From Minwuiaceae bacterium (GTDB lineage Bacteria; Pseudomonadota; Alphaproteobacteria; Minwuiales; Minwuiaceae), in assembly GCA_028278525.1 (NCBI GenBank), contig JANQEE010000014.1, positions 1 to 63,724 of the forward strand: a DNA stretch of 63,724 nt, read 5' to 3'. Below the pieces are notes generated by a model. The model saw only the letters and a list, made by a program, of their open reading frames with translations, ran no database searches and was not told the DNA's origin. Position 1 is the first letter of the stretch, and the number at the start of each line of letters is the position of its first letter. Below are positions 1 to 10,361 of this stretch, piece by piece. The translations under genes were made by a program, and so were the position numbers.

Positions 1-358
1 CTTCGGCGCCGCCCGCAACATCGAGGAGGGCGGCTCGCTCTCCATCATCGCCACCGCGCTGATCGACACCGGCAGCCGGATGGACGAGGTGATCTTCGAA
101 GAGTTCAAAGGTACCGGTAACTCGGAAATCATCCTCGACCGCAAGCTCGCCGACAAGCGCACCTTCCCGGCGATCGACATCACCAAGTCCGGCACCCGGA
201 AAGAGGAGCTGCTGGTCGACAAGGGCACCCTGGCTAAGATGTGGGTGCTGCGCCGCATCCTGATGCCCATGGGCACCATCGATTCCATGGAATTCCTGCT
301 CGAGAAGCTCAAGCACACCAAGTCCAACGCGGACTTCTTTGAATCAATGAATACTTAG
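1..358 (+). CDS. rho: Transcription termination factor Rho (3' end only)
   Basis: This is the C-terminal 118 or so residues of Rho, the hexameric RNA helicase that ends transcription; the gene begins outside the window and the reading frame starts at base 2. Visible Rho features are the [19 protein letters not shown] stretch (Q-loop and R-loop region), the [18 protein letters not shown] segment and the conserved ending in which a final helix ([14 protein letters not shown]) closes the ATPase domain. It is followed by a strong hairpin terminator and a convergent gene. Rho directly upstream of mnmE/mnmG/parAB is a common origin-proximal arrangement in Alphaproteobacteria. The identification is secure; only the 5' truncation limits it. 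Confidence 0.97.
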   Translation, partial: FGAARNIEEGGSLSIIATALIDTGSRMDEVIFEEFKGTGNSEIILDRKLADKRTFPAIDITKSGTRKEELLVDKGTLAKMWVLRRILMPMGTIDSMEFLLEKLKHTKSNADFFESMNT

Positions 359-426
359 GAACACTGGGGCCGTCTCGGTCCCGGAACGAATAATCCGAGA
401 CCGTTTCGACAACGGAACGGATAAGC

Positions 427-463
427 AAAACCGCCCGGCTTGGGAAAAGCCGGGCGGTTTTTC
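427..463. terminator. Bidirectional intrinsic terminator between rho and qor
   Basis: A 13-bp GC-rich stem (428-440 with 448-460) closes on a 7-base loop. It has A residues before the left arm and T residues after the right arm, so it can work on both strands. It lies between the convergent ends of rho (358) and the quinone oxidoreductase (469). Confidence 0.9.
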
Positions 464-468
464 GTCAG

Positions 469-1449
469 TCAGGGGATCAGGATGGTCGATCCCGTGGTCT
501 TGCGCCCCTCCAGGTCGCGATGCGCCTTGACGGCGTCTTTCAGCGGATAAGTCTGGTTGATCTCGATCTTGATCTTGCCGCTGCCGACCAGGCGGAACAG
601 CGCCCGCGCCGAGGCCTCCAGCTCCTTCCGCGTGGCGTTGTAGGACATCAGCGTCGGCCGCGTGAAATAGAGCGAGCCCTTGGCGGCCAGCATGCCGGGA
701 TCGAACGGCGGCACCGGGCCGGACGCGTTGCCGAACGAGGCCAGCAGGCCGCGCGGCGCCAGGCAGTCGAGCGAGCCGGCGAAGGTCGACTTGCCGACGG
801 GATCGAACACCACCGGCACGCCTTTGCCCTTGGTGATGCGCCGGACTTCCTTGGCGAAGTCCTTCTTCTTGTTGTAGTCGATCACATGCGCGAAGCCGTG
901 TGCCTTGGCCAGCCGGCACTTGGCCGGGCCGCCGGCGGTGCCGATGGCGATGGCGCCGATCGCCTTGGCCCATTGCCCGGCGATCAGGCCGACGCCGCCG
1001 GCCGCGGCATGCCACAGGATCGTCTCGCCCTTTTTCACCTTGTAGGTCCGCTGGATCAGGTATTCGACGGTCATGCCTTTCAACATCATCGCCGCCGCCT
1101 GCTCGTCGGAAACCTTCGGCGGGATCTTGACCAGCGGATCGGCCGACATCACCCGTGCTTCCGAATAAGCGCCCGGCCCGCCACCGGCATAGGCGACCCG
1201 GTCGCCCGGCTTGACGTGTTTCACGCCGCGCCCGACCTTTTCGACGACGCCCGCCGCTTCCAGGCCGATGCCGGCCGGCAGGGGCAGGGGATAGAGGCCG
1301 GTGCGGTGATAGGTGTCGATATAGTTCAGGCCGACCGCCGTATGCCGCACCAGCGCCTCGCCGGCGCGCGGATTGCCAAGCTCGACGTCCTGCCACTTCA
1401 TCACCGACGCCGCGCCGGGCTTGGCGAAGCGGATTGCTTTGACTTTCAT
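469..1449 (-). CDS. Zinc-independent quinone oxidoreductase (MDR family)
   Basis: A 326-residue NADPH:quinone reductase of the QOR branch of the medium-chain dehydrogenase/reductase family, a cytosolic enzyme reducing quinones or enones. The N-terminal GroES-like domain has the QOR hallmark GLNYIDTYHRTGLYP (residues 40-54). The nucleotide-binding fold carries AAAGGVGL (148-155). The cysteine ligands of the structural zinc in alcohol dehydrogenases are absent, as expected for QOR. It starts 25 bases after the dienelactone hydrolase stop and is probably co-transcribed with it. A qor-like name is reasonable, but the substrate cannot be read from the sequence. Confidence 0.9.
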   Translation of the reverse strand: MKVKAIRFAKPGAASVMKWQDVELGNPRAGEALVRHTAVGLNYIDTYHRTGLYPLPLPAGIGLEAAGVVEKVGRGVKHVKPGDRVAYAGGGPGAYSEARVMSADPLVKIPPKVSDEQAAAMMLKGMTVEYLIQRTYKVKKGETILWHAAAGGVGLIAGQWAKAIGAIAIGTAGGPAKCRLAKAHGFAHVIDYNKKKDFAKEVRRITKGKGVPVVFDPVGKSTFAGSLDCLAPRGLLASFGNASGPVPPFDPGMLAAKGSLYFTRPTLMSYNATRKELEASARALFRLVGSGKIKIEINQTYPLKDAVKAHRDLEGRKTTGSTILIP

Positions 1450-1474
1450 AAATGTCTCCTAACGGGGCGGTCGG

Positions 1475-2173
1475 TCAGCCGAGGCTGGCTTTGAACAGAT
1501 CCAGGGTGCGTTGATTGGCCTGCCCGGCCGCATCGGCGTTGTAGTGTTCGCCGCCATGGCGCGCGAAGGCGTGATCCATGCCGGCATAGGAATGGATCGT
1601 CACGTGCGCGTTGCCGTCCAGCCCGGCTTTGATCTGTGCCTGCGCTTCCTTGTTGCAGAAGCCGTCTTCCTCGGCGATGTGCAGCATCAGCGGCTTGGAG
1701 ATGTTGCTCGCTTCGTCCAGCTTGCCTTCGATACCCACCCCGTAATAGCCGACCGCGGCGTCGGCGTCGGTGCGCGTCGCCGTCAGGTAGGCCAGCAGCC
1801 CGCCGAGGCAGAAGCCGACCGCGCCGACCTTGCCGGTGCAGGCGTCGTGTGTGCGCAGCGTATCGACGGTCGCCTGGATATCGCCCATGCCGGCGTCGAC
1901 GTCGAACTTCTGATACAGCCCGAACGCCTGCTGCCATTCGGCTTCGGTCTGGTCGGTGATCTGGATGCCCGGCTCGATCCGCCAGAACAGGTCCGGACAA
2001 AGCGCGGTGTAGCCTGCCGCCGCCAGCTCGTCGGTGATATCGCGCATCACCTTGTTGACGCCGAAGATCTCCTGGATCACCACCACGCCCGGCCCGCTGC
2101 CGCTTGCCGGCGTCGCGAGGTAGCCGCCCATCGCGCCGTCGCTGGTTTTAATCGAAATGTCGCTGCCACTCAT
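1475..2173 (-). CDS. Dienelactone hydrolase family protein
   Basis: A 232-residue alpha/beta hydrolase of the dienelactone hydrolase (carboxymethylenebutenolidase) family. The nucleophile elbow is GFCLGG (residues 120-125), with cysteine 122 in place of the usual serine. The acidic residue in the QEIFGVN motif (about 34-40) and the histidine of GMDHAF complete the family signature. Length matches the family (about 230-240). It lies just upstream of the quinone oxidoreductase on the same strand. No chlorocatechol genes are nearby, so a role as a general lactone or ester hydrolase is as likely as true dienelactone turnover. Confidence 0.9.
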   Translation of the reverse strand: MSGSDISIKTSDGAMGGYLATPASGSGPGVVVIQEIFGVNKVMRDITDELAAAGYTALCPDLFWRIEPGIQITDQTEAEWQQAFGLYQKFDVDAGMGDIQATVDTLRTHDACTGKVGAVGFCLGGLLAYLTATRTDADAAVGYYGVGIEGKLDEASNISKPLMLHIAEEDGFCNKEAQAQIKAGLDGNAHVTIHSYAGMDHAFARHGGEHYNADAAGQANQRTLDLFKASLG

Positions 2174-2303
2174 GTCGGGTATCTCCCTGCTGTGGATTCC
2201 GGACGGTGTGCGATTGGATGTGTTGCGCCCCCGCCTTGTGGAAACAGTAGTGCATTATCTATGCAAGTGGAAACGCCGGGCCGGCCTGGCCGCAAACCAA
2301 ATA

Positions 2304-2327
2304 CCTAACGCGCTACTGCGCGTTAGG
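2304..2327 (-). terminator. Terminator of the ogt-like gene, overlapping its stop codon
   Basis: A perfect 10-bp stem (2304-2313 with 2318-2327) with a 4-base loop. On the minus strand it is followed by a T-rich run (TATTTGGTTT). The first arm contains the TAA stop of the methyltransferase gene, so the hairpin begins before translation ends. Confidence 0.6.
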
Positions 2328-2790
2328 AAAGCGCACCCTCCAGGCGGAGCAGGGCGCGTTTCGTTTCAGCGCCGCCGTCGCCGGAATAGCCGCCGATGCC
2401 ACCGCCGGCGGCCAGCACACGGTGGCAGGGGATTAGTATGGGAATCGGATTAGCGCCGCACGCGCCGCCGACGGCGCGAGGGGCGCTGCCGATGGACGTG
2501 GCCAGCTCGCCGTAGCTCTGCGTCCGGCCGGCCGGTATGCGCCGCATCGCCTGCCAGACTTTTTGCCGGAACGCCGTGCCCGCCGGTGCGAGTGGGAGAT
2601 TGTGTTCGGAGAAATCGCCGTCGAAATACCGGTTCAGCACGTCGCGCGCCTGTTCCAACAGCGGCGTCTCCGACTGAAAGCCAGGCGGCGTACGCCCCCA
2701 ATCCAGCGAAACAATCGCGCCCTCATCCTCGGAGAGCGTGATCTCACCGACCGGACTGTGCATCGTCAGCTGCGCCGCGATAGGTTTCAC
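2323..2790 (-). CDS. ogt: Methylated-DNA--protein-cysteine methyltransferase
   Basis: A DNA-repair protein that takes the alkyl group from O6-methylguanine onto its own cysteine. The C-terminal active site IPCHRVLAAGGGIGGY is intact, preceded by the helix-turn-helix recognition part (RIPAGRTQSYGELA). I take the GTG at 2788-2790, giving VKPIAAQLTMHSPVG at the N-terminus, because the family's first strand starts there; an ATG at 2761-2763 would begin inside that strand and is the alternative. A longer open frame upstream of 2790 runs through GC-rich repeats and is not believed. The symbol is by family; single-domain Ogt and AdaB-type proteins cannot be told apart here. Confidence 0.9.
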   Translation of the reverse strand: MKPIAAQLTMHSPVGEITLSEDEGAIVSLDWGRTPPGFQSETPLLEQARDVLNRYFDGDFSEHNLPLAPAGTAFRQKVWQAMRRIPAGRTQSYGELATSIGSAPRAVGGACGANPIPILIPCHRVLAAGGGIGGYSGDGGAETKRALLRLEGALS

Positions 2791-2816
2791 CGCGAAATTA
2801 CCGCTGCGCCAAATTA

Positions 2817-3002
2817 CCCCTCTCCCCACGCTTGTGGGGGGAGAGGTCAGGGTGAGGGGGGTCGTCGGGCAGAGCGACTGCCGGCATTGGTTCGTCGTGA
2901 AGCGGCCGAGAAATACCGACTTCAATTCTTGGTTGGCCGAGGGCATCGAGGCCGGCCACCCCCTCACCCAACCGTCTCCCCCTCAAGGGGGCGAGGGCTT
3001 CT
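2817..3002. repeat. Pair of inverted GC-rich intergenic repeats
   Basis: Between the methyltransferase and the DUF255 gene are two related repeat modules in opposite orientation. The left one (2817-2860) holds a hairpin with CCTCTCCCC (2819-2827) and its complement (2838-2846), then GGGTGAGGGGG (2850-2860). The right one (2959-3002) begins with the exact complement CCCCCTCACCC (2959-2969) and has its own C-rich/G-rich hairpin. The 11-bp inverted ends enclose about 98 bases with no credible gene. This resembles the CCCTCACCC...CTCTCCCC-type dispersed repeats common in proteobacterial intergenic DNA. Confidence 0.65.
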
Positions 3003-3024
3003 CCGCATGGCTTCGCCAAAGGCA

Positions 3025-5058
<2,034 letters not shown>

Positions 5059-5155
5059 TCGGCGGGGTCCTTCCCAGACTTGTCTTGGCGTCCCGCAACA
5101 CCGGGAGTAGGTTCGGTCACGCGGCGAAATGGCCGCGTTCGACGGGAGATCGGCC

Positions 5156-5407
5156 ATGAAGATCAACATCGATATCGAGTGTACGCCGCAGGAAGCAAGA
5201 ACTTTCCTTGGTTTGCCCGATGTGGAACCGATGCAGCAGGCAATCATGCAGCAGACCCAGGAACGGATGACGCAATATCTGGACGGCATGGACCCGGAGA
5301 CCCTGGTCAAAACCTGGCTGCCGGCCGGGATACAGGGGTGGGAGCAGATTCAGAAGGCTTTCTGGTCGCAGCTTGCGGGCGCCGGTGGGCCGGCGAAGAA
5401 GGAATAG
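5156..5407 (+). CDS. Small conserved alphaproteobacterial protein (DUF6489-like)
   Basis: An 83-residue acidic protein with no signal peptide or membrane segment. It begins [19 protein letters not shown] and contains [14 protein letters not shown] followed by helical sequence ending in AGGPAKKE. I recall such proteins as a small uncharacterised family (probably DUF6489) in Alphaproteobacteria. The ATG at 5156 is preferred over an upstream one at 5129 because the conserved part begins there. It is transcribed divergently from the DUF255 gene and is followed by a long inverted repeat. Function unknown. Confidence 0.75.
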   Translation: MKINIDIECTPQEARTFLGLPDVEPMQQAIMQQTQERMTQYLDGMDPETLVKTWLPAGIQGWEQIQKAFWSQLAGAGGPAKKE

Positions 5408-5438
5408 CGGTTTGCTGGGAAGCGATTCAGGGCCTCCG

Positions 5439-5526
5439 GCCATCCTTCGACAGGCTCAGGATGAGGTCCTTTTTGTTCCGAGTGGCAACAAGCCAATACC
5501 TCATCCTGAGCCTGTCGAAGGATGGC
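5439..5526. repeat. Long perfect inverted repeat (29-bp arms)
   Basis: Arms 5439-5467 and 5498-5526 are exact reverse complements over 29 bases, separated by 30 bases. The core CCTTCGACAGGCTCAGGATG and its complement are a widespread intergenic palindrome type in alphaproteobacterial genomes. It sits between the small DUF6489-like gene and mnmE and could fold as a large hairpin on either strand. Confidence 0.85.
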
Positions 5527-5582
5527 AACAGGCTCCCTGTCCACATACAACAAGCCGCCGGGCGGCCTAGGAAATCTCCACA

Positions 5583-6914
5583 ATGGACACGATCTACGCC
5601 CTGGCGAGCGCGCGAGGCAGGGCCGGCGTCGCCGTTATCCGCGTTTCCGGTCCCGGCGCCGATGCAGCGGTTGCTGAACTGACGGGCCGCGCCGACCTGC
5701 CGCAACCCCGCCGCGCCACGCGGGCGGCTTTACGCGATCCCCGGGACGGTGCTCCCTTGGACGATGGCCTGGTTTTGCGGTTTCCGGCGCCGAACAGCTA
5801 CACCGGCGAGGATGTTGCCGAATTTCACGTTCATGGCGGGATCAGCGTGGTCGCCGCGGTCCTCGATGCGCTTGGCGGTCTGAAAGATACGCGGATCGCC
5901 GAACCGGGCGAATTTACCCGCCGGGCCTTTGAAAACGGAAAGATGGACCTGACGGCGGCGGAGGCCATTGCCGATCTCGTCGATGCCGAGACCGATGCCC
6001 AGCGGCGTCAGGCGCTCCGCCAGTTGGGCGGCAGTCTGGGTGACCTCTACGAGGGGTGGCGGGGCAGGCTGGCCCGGGCGCTGGCCCATGCCGAGGCGGA
6101 TATCGATTTCGGCGAGGAAGAGGCGCTTTCCGAGACTGCGATGGCGGCAGTTCGCCCGGAATTGCAGGCGTTGCTGGTGGAACTGGACCGGCACCTGGCG
6201 GACGGGCGCCGGGGCGAAAGACTGCGGGACGGGCTTTACATCGCGATCATCGGTGCGCCGAATGTCGGCAAATCCAGCCTGTTGAACGCGCTTGCGCGGC
6301 GCGACGCGGCGATCGTTTCGGAAACGGCAGGAACCACCCGGGACGTGATCGAGGTCCATTTGGACCTCGGCGGCTATCCCGCGACCGTCGCGGATACGGC
6401 CGGTCTGCGCCGGGCGGAGGACGACATCGAGGGCGAGGGCATTCGCCGCGCCGAGGCCCGCGCGGCAATCGCCGACATAAAGATCGCTATGACGGATGCC
6501 GCGGCCTGGCCGGATATTCCGGGCGATGTTTCGGCCCGGCTGGACGAAGACAGCGTCCTGGTGATCAACAAGACCGATCTGCGAGCTGTCGAGCCGGAGT
6601 CGAAGAGTACGGGCGATGTCTGCGCGGTGTCGGTCAAGACCGGGCAGGGCATGGACGGGCTGGAGGAAATCCTGCGCCGGAAAGTAGCCTCGAAACTCGA
6701 CGGGGCTGGCGGTCCGGCCCTGACCCGTCGGCGTCATCGGGAGGCTCTGGAGCAATGCGGGGAGGCTCTGCGCCGGGCGCTTGCGGCCGGGGAGGCTGAG
6801 CTCCTGGCGGAGGACACGCGGCTGGCGATGCGGCATATCGGACGTATTACCGGCAAAGTCGACGTCGAAGATCTACTAGATATTGTGTTTCGGGACTTTT
6901 GCATCGGCAAATAA
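5583..6914 (+). CDS. mnmE: tRNA uridine-5-carboxymethylaminomethyl modification GTPase MnmE
   Basis: A 443-residue MnmE (TrmE), which with MnmG modifies uridine 34 in the wobble position of certain tRNAs. It has the N-terminal tetrahydrofolate-binding domain (MDTIYALASARGRAGVAVIRVSG), a helical domain and an inserted GTPase domain. The GTPase domain has G1 GAPNVGKSS (near residues 223-231), the TAGTTRD switch, DTAGLR and NKTD. The C-terminal FCIGK supplies the family cysteine. Its partner mnmG lies 111 bases downstream with a parS site between them. Length is typical. Confidence 0.98.
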   Translation: MDTIYALASARGRAGVAVIRVSGPGADAAVAELTGRADLPQPRRATRAALRDPRDGAPLDDGLVLRFPAPNSYTGEDVAEFHVHGGISVVAAVLDALGGLKDTRIAEPGEFTRRAFENGKMDLTAAEAIADLVDAETDAQRRQALRQLGGSLGDLYEGWRGRLARALAHAEADIDFGEEEALSETAMAAVRPELQALLVELDRHLADGRRGERLRDGLYIAIIGAPNVGKSSLLNALARRDAAIVSETAGTTRDVIEVHLDLGGYPATVADTAGLRRAEDDIEGEGIRRAEARAAIADIKIAMTDAAAWPDIPGDVSARLDEDSVLVINKTDLRAVEPESKSTGDVCAVSVKTGQGMDGLEEILRRKVASKLDGAGGPALTRRRHREALEQCGEALRRALAAGEAELLAEDTRLAMRHIGRITGKVDVEDLLDIVFRDFCIGK

Positions 6915-6920
6915 GGCGCA

Positions 6921-6936
6921 TGTTTCACGTGAAACA
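6921..6936. other. parS: parS centromere site 1
   Basis: The 16-base palindrome TGTTTCACGTGAAACA is an exact match to the chromosomal parS consensus bound by ParB. It lies in the mnmE-mnmG gap, about 3.4 kb from parB. Its sequence and place near parAB make the call strong. Confidence 0.97.
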
Positions 6937-7025
6937 TGTTGTTAAGGAACATCGTCCCGCGTGGGAGTCCCTTTAACCCCTTGGCAAGCTTTGACTTTTG
7001 GAAGAACCGTGCATAGGTTGCCGGC

Positions 7026-8888
7026 ATGAACGGGTACGATGTCATTGTGATCGGCGGCGGACATGCCGGCTGTGAGGCCGCGGCGGCCTCGGCGCGCCTG
7101 GGCGCACGTACCCTGTTGCTTACGAACAGGGTCGAAACGATCGGCGAAATGTCTTGCAATCCGGCGATCGGCGGCCTGGGCAAGGGCCATCTGGTCCGGG
7201 AGATCGATGCGCTCGACGGCTTGATCGGCCGGGTCGCGGATGCGGCCGGCATTCAGTTCCGCCTGCTCAACCGCCGCAAGGGGCCGGCCGTTCGCGGACC
7301 CCGTGCCCAGGCCGACCGCAAGCTGTACCGCCGCCACATGCAGGAATGGATCCTGAATTGCCCGAACCTGGAGGTGCGGGCCTCGGCCGCGGAAGACTTG
7401 GTGGTCGAGCGGGGCAGGGTGACCGGCCTTGTCGTCGACAGCGGCGACACCATTTCGGCGGGGCGCGTGGTGTTGACCACGGGCACGTTCCTGCGTGGCA
7501 TGATCCATATCGGGGAGCGGCGTATCCCGGCCGGCCGGGTGAACGAGGCGCCGACTGTCGGTCTGGCGCATACCCTTGACCGGGCGGGTTTCGCCCTCGG
7601 ACGCCTGAAGACGGGAACGCCGCCCCGCCTGAACGGGAAGACGGTCGATTGGGCCCGATTGCAGGAGCAGCCCGGCGACAACCCCCCGATTCCCTTCTCC
7701 TTTCTGACCCGGACCATTTCGACGCCACAGATCAGTTGTTTCATTACCGGAACGACGCCGGAAATCCATGAGATCATTCGGGGCAACCTGCACCGCGCGC
7801 CGATCTATTCCGGTCAGATCGAGTCCAGCGGCCCGCGCTATTGCCCGTCAATCGAAGATAAGGTGGTTCGCTTCGCCGAACGGGACCAGCACCAGATCTT
7901 CCTGGAACCCGAGGGGCTGGATGACGATACGGTCTATCCGAACGGGATCTCGACCTCCCTGCCGGAAGACGTTCAACGGCGGATGTTGGCGCTGATTCCG
8001 GGCCTGGAACAAGTGGAAATGGTCCAGCCGGGCTATGCCATCGAGTACGACTTCGTCGATCCCCGGGAACTGAACCCGACCCTGGAGACGCGGCGGCTCG
8101 GCGGCCTCTATCTCGCCGGCCAGATCAATGGGACGACCGGTTACGAGGAGGCCGCGGCGCAGGGCCTTATGGCCGGGTTGAACGCGGCCCTGGCGGCAGC
8201 CGGCTCCGATCCTTTCGTGCTCGACCGGGCCGACGCCTATATCGGCGTGTTGATCGACGACCTGGTGACCCGCGGGGTCTCGGAGCCCTATCGGATGTTC
8301 ACCTCCCGTGCGGAGTACCGCCTGACCCTTCGGGCGGACAATGCGGACCAACGGCTGACCGCGCGGGGCAGGGATCTCGGTTGCGTCGGCGCGGAGCGGT
8401 CGGCGGCTTTCGCCGACAAGGAAAAGGCGCTTCGGGCCGGCCGGGCCCTGGCGGCGGACTTGACGCTGACGCCCAACGAGGCGCAGCGGCATGGGCTGGA
8501 TGTGAACCAGGACGGTGTGCGCCGGTCGGCGGCGGATCTGCTGCGCTATCCGGAAATCGATATGGCCCGTCTCGCGGTCATTTGGCCGACGTTGGACGGG
8601 CTGAGGCCGGATGTCGTCGAACAGCTTGAGATCGATGCGCGCTATGCCGGTTATCTGGAACGGCAGGAGGCCGACATCCTGGCTTTCCGCAAGGACGAGT
8701 CGCTGTTGCTTCCCGCCGACCTGGATTACGACCGCATCGGCGGTTTGTCGAACGAGGTTCGGAACCGGTTGAAGGAAGCGCGCCCCACAACGCTGGGACA
8801 GGCGGCCCGTCTGTACGGCGTGACGCCGGCGGCTTTGACGGCTCTGTTGGGCTTTGTGCGGAGAGGCGATCATCGCCGTTTGGCGTGA
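7026..8888 (+). CDS. mnmG: tRNA uridine-5-carboxymethylaminomethyl modification enzyme MnmG
   Basis: A 620-residue FAD protein (GidA) forming the MnmE-MnmG complex that installs the cmnm5 group at wobble uridine. The dinucleotide-binding motif [13 protein letters not shown] is at residues 9-21, and the family signatures [20 protein letters not shown] and [11 protein letters not shown] are present. [15 protein letters not shown] and [12 protein letters not shown] follow in the usual order. The C-terminal helical domain is complete. The GTG of rsmG overlaps its stop codon, indicating coupled translation. Confidence 0.98.
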   Translation: MNGYDVIVIGGGHAGCEAAAASARLGARTLLLTNRVETIGEMSCNPAIGGLGKGHLVREIDALDGLIGRVADAAGIQFRLLNRRKGPAVRGPRAQADRKLYRRHMQEWILNCPNLEVRASAAEDLVVERGRVTGLVVDSGDTISAGRVVLTTGTFLRGMIHIGERRIPAGRVNEAPTVGLAHTLDRAGFALGRLKTGTPPRLNGKTVDWARLQEQPGDNPPIPFSFLTRTISTPQISCFITGTTPEIHEIIRGNLHRAPIYSGQIESSGPRYCPSIEDKVVRFAERDQHQIFLEPEGLDDDTVYPNGISTSLPEDVQRRMLALIPGLEQVEMVQPGYAIEYDFVDPRELNPTLETRRLGGLYLAGQINGTTGYEEAAAQGLMAGLNAALAAAGSDPFVLDRADAYIGVLIDDLVTRGVSEPYRMFTSRAEYRLTLRADNADQRLTARGRDLGCVGAERSAAFADKEKALRAGRALAADLTLTPNEAQRHGLDVNQDGVRRSAADLLRYPEIDMARLAVIWPTLDGLRPDVVEQLEIDARYAGYLERQEADILAFRKDESLLLPADLDYDRIGGLSNEVRNRLKEARPTTLGQAARLYGVTPAALTALLGFVRRGDHRRLA

Positions 8889-9541
8889 CGCCGCGTCAGG
8901 GCATGGATCGGCCCCTATCGATTGAAGCGTTTCAATCGTCCACCGGCGTTTCACGTGAAACGTTAACCAGACTTCGGGCCTTTCACGATCATCTGGTCAA
9001 ATGGCAGAAGGCGATCAATTTGGTCGCCGGCGGCTCGCTCAGGGATTTCTGGCGGCGGCACGTGCTGGATTCGGCACAGCTTCTGGATCTGGCGCCGGAT
9101 AACGCCCAGGTCTGGGTCGACCTTGGCAGTGGGGCCGGCTTCCCCGGATTGGTCCTGGCCATTCTCGGAGCGCCGGAGATGCACCTGGTCGAGAGCGATC
9201 AGCGGAAATGCGCTTTTCTGCTGGAGGCGGCGCGGATTACGGAAACCCGGGTGACGGTCCACAACGCCCGGATCGAGGCGCTGGAGCCGCTCGTCGCGGA
9301 TGTTATCACCGCCCGGGCTTTGGCGCCGGTGCCGAAGCTGCTGGATCTCGCGTCGCGGCACGCTGGGGCGGGGACGGTGGCGCTCTTTCCGAAAGGGGAG
9401 GGCGTCGATAAAGAGCTTCTAGATATAGAGTTGAAGTTGACCGACCCTACGAAATATAGGAAACTTGAGATCGAACGCATTCCAAGCCGCGCTGACGACA
9501 AATCCACAATCCTGCGCATCAAGGGGCTTGTGCCGTCATGA
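8885..9541 (+). CDS. rsmG: 16S rRNA (guanine527-N7)-methyltransferase RsmG
   Basis: A 218-residue GidB/RsmG methyltransferase, using SAM to methylate G527 of 16S rRNA. The SAM-binding motif [15 protein letters not shown] is near residues 78-92 and the [11 protein letters not shown] acidic motif follows. I use the GTG at 8885, whose GTGA overlap with the mnmG stop suggests coupling; an ATG at 8903 ([10 protein letters not shown]) is an equally plausible start. The second parS site lies inside the coding sequence and is read as Val-Ser-Arg-Glu-Thr. The stop overlaps the parA start by ATGA. Confidence 0.96.
   Translation: MTPRQGMDRPLSIEAFQSSTGVSRETLTRLRAFHDHLVKWQKAINLVAGGSLRDFWRRHVLDSAQLLDLAPDNAQVWVDLGSGAGFPGLVLAILGAPEMHLVESDQRKCAFLLEAARITETRVTVHNARIEALEPLVADVITARALAPVPKLLDLASRHAGAGTVALFPKGEGVDKELLDIELKLTDPTKYRKLEIERIPSRADDKSTILRIKGLVPS
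8947..8962. other. parS: parS centromere site 2, inside rsmG
   Basis: CGTTTCACGTGAAACG shares the central 14 bases GTTTCACGTGAAAC with the parS consensus and differs only at the two outermost positions, which remain complementary. It lies inside the rsmG coding region, 2.0 kb from the first parS and 0.6 kb before parA. Confidence 0.93.
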
Positions 9542-10341
9542 ATTCCCTGCCTGAACAAGTGAAACCCCGCGTACTGGCGGTCGCCAACCAGAAGGGCGGT
9601 GTCGGCAAAACGACGACCACCATCAACCTGGCGACGGCGCTGGCGGCGATTTCGCAGAAGACGCTGATTATCGATCTGGATCCCCAGGGCAACGCCAGCA
9701 CCGGCTTGGGCATCGGCCACGAGGAACGGGGCAGCGGTACCTACCACGTCCTGGTCGGTGCGGCGGAACTGGCGGACGCCGTCATGCCCAGCCGGATCCC
9801 GGGACTGGATATCGTGCCGTCGACGGCTGACCTGGCCGGTGCTGAAATCGAGCTGATCGACCAGCCGCGGCGCAGCTATCGTTTGCGCGATGCGATCAAG
9901 GGATTGGCGGATCGTTACGACTACGTATTGATCGATTGCCCGCCGTCGCTCAACCTTCTGACCGTCAATGCGATGGCTGCGGCGGACGCGGTTTTTGTGC
10001 CGCTGCAGTGCGAGTTCTTCGCGCTGGAAGGTCTCAGCCAGCTGCTCAATACGGTACAGCGGGTGCGGTCCACCCTGAACCCGGAGCTCGAGATACAGGG
10101 TGTCGTTCTCACCATGTTCGACCGGCGCAACAATCTCTCGGAGCAGGTGGCCAGCGACGTCCGGAAGTATCTCGGCAGCAAGGTCTACGAGACCGTTATC
10201 CCGCGCAACGTGCGGGTCTCGGAAGCGCCGTCCCACGGCAAACCGGCCCTGCTTTACGATCATCGGTGCGCTGGCAGTCAGGCCTATATCAAGCTGGCCA
10301 GCGAAGTGGTCAAACGTGAGCGTCGCTTGCGTGCGGCCTGA
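9538..10341 (+). CDS. parA: Chromosome-partitioning ATPase ParA
   Basis: A 267-residue ParA/Soj ATPase that binds DNA non-specifically and moves ParB-parS complexes to segregate origins. The deviant Walker A motif KGGVGKTT is at residues 19-26, DLDPQGNASTGLG follows, and DYVLIDCPPSL gives the Walker B region. It starts within the rsmG stop (ATGA overlap) and precedes parB by 20 bases, so rsmG-parA-parB are probably one transcript. Chromosomal rather than plasmid type, judging by size, lack of an N-terminal HTH, and the neighbours. Confidence 0.98.
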   Translation: MNSLPEQVKPRVLAVANQKGGVGKTTTTINLATALAAISQKTLIIDLDPQGNASTGLGIGHEERGSGTYHVLVGAAELADAVMPSRIPGLDIVPSTADLAGAEIELIDQPRRSYRLRDAIKGLADRYDYVLIDCPPSLNLLTVNAMAAADAVFVPLQCEFFALEGLSQLLNTVQRVRSTLNPELEIQGVVLTMFDRRNNLSEQVASDVRKYLGSKVYETVIPRNVRVSEAPSHGKPALLYDHRCAGSQAYIKLASEVVKRERRLRAA

Positions 10342-10361
10342 ACGGAGCATATAACCCCGCC

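Noticed and set aside
1604..1612. CACGTG sequences outside the two parS (for example near 1606, 4893, 15420, 55645)
   Set aside because: They are not flanked by TTT and AAA as in parS and occur inside coding sequence at a rate expected by chance.
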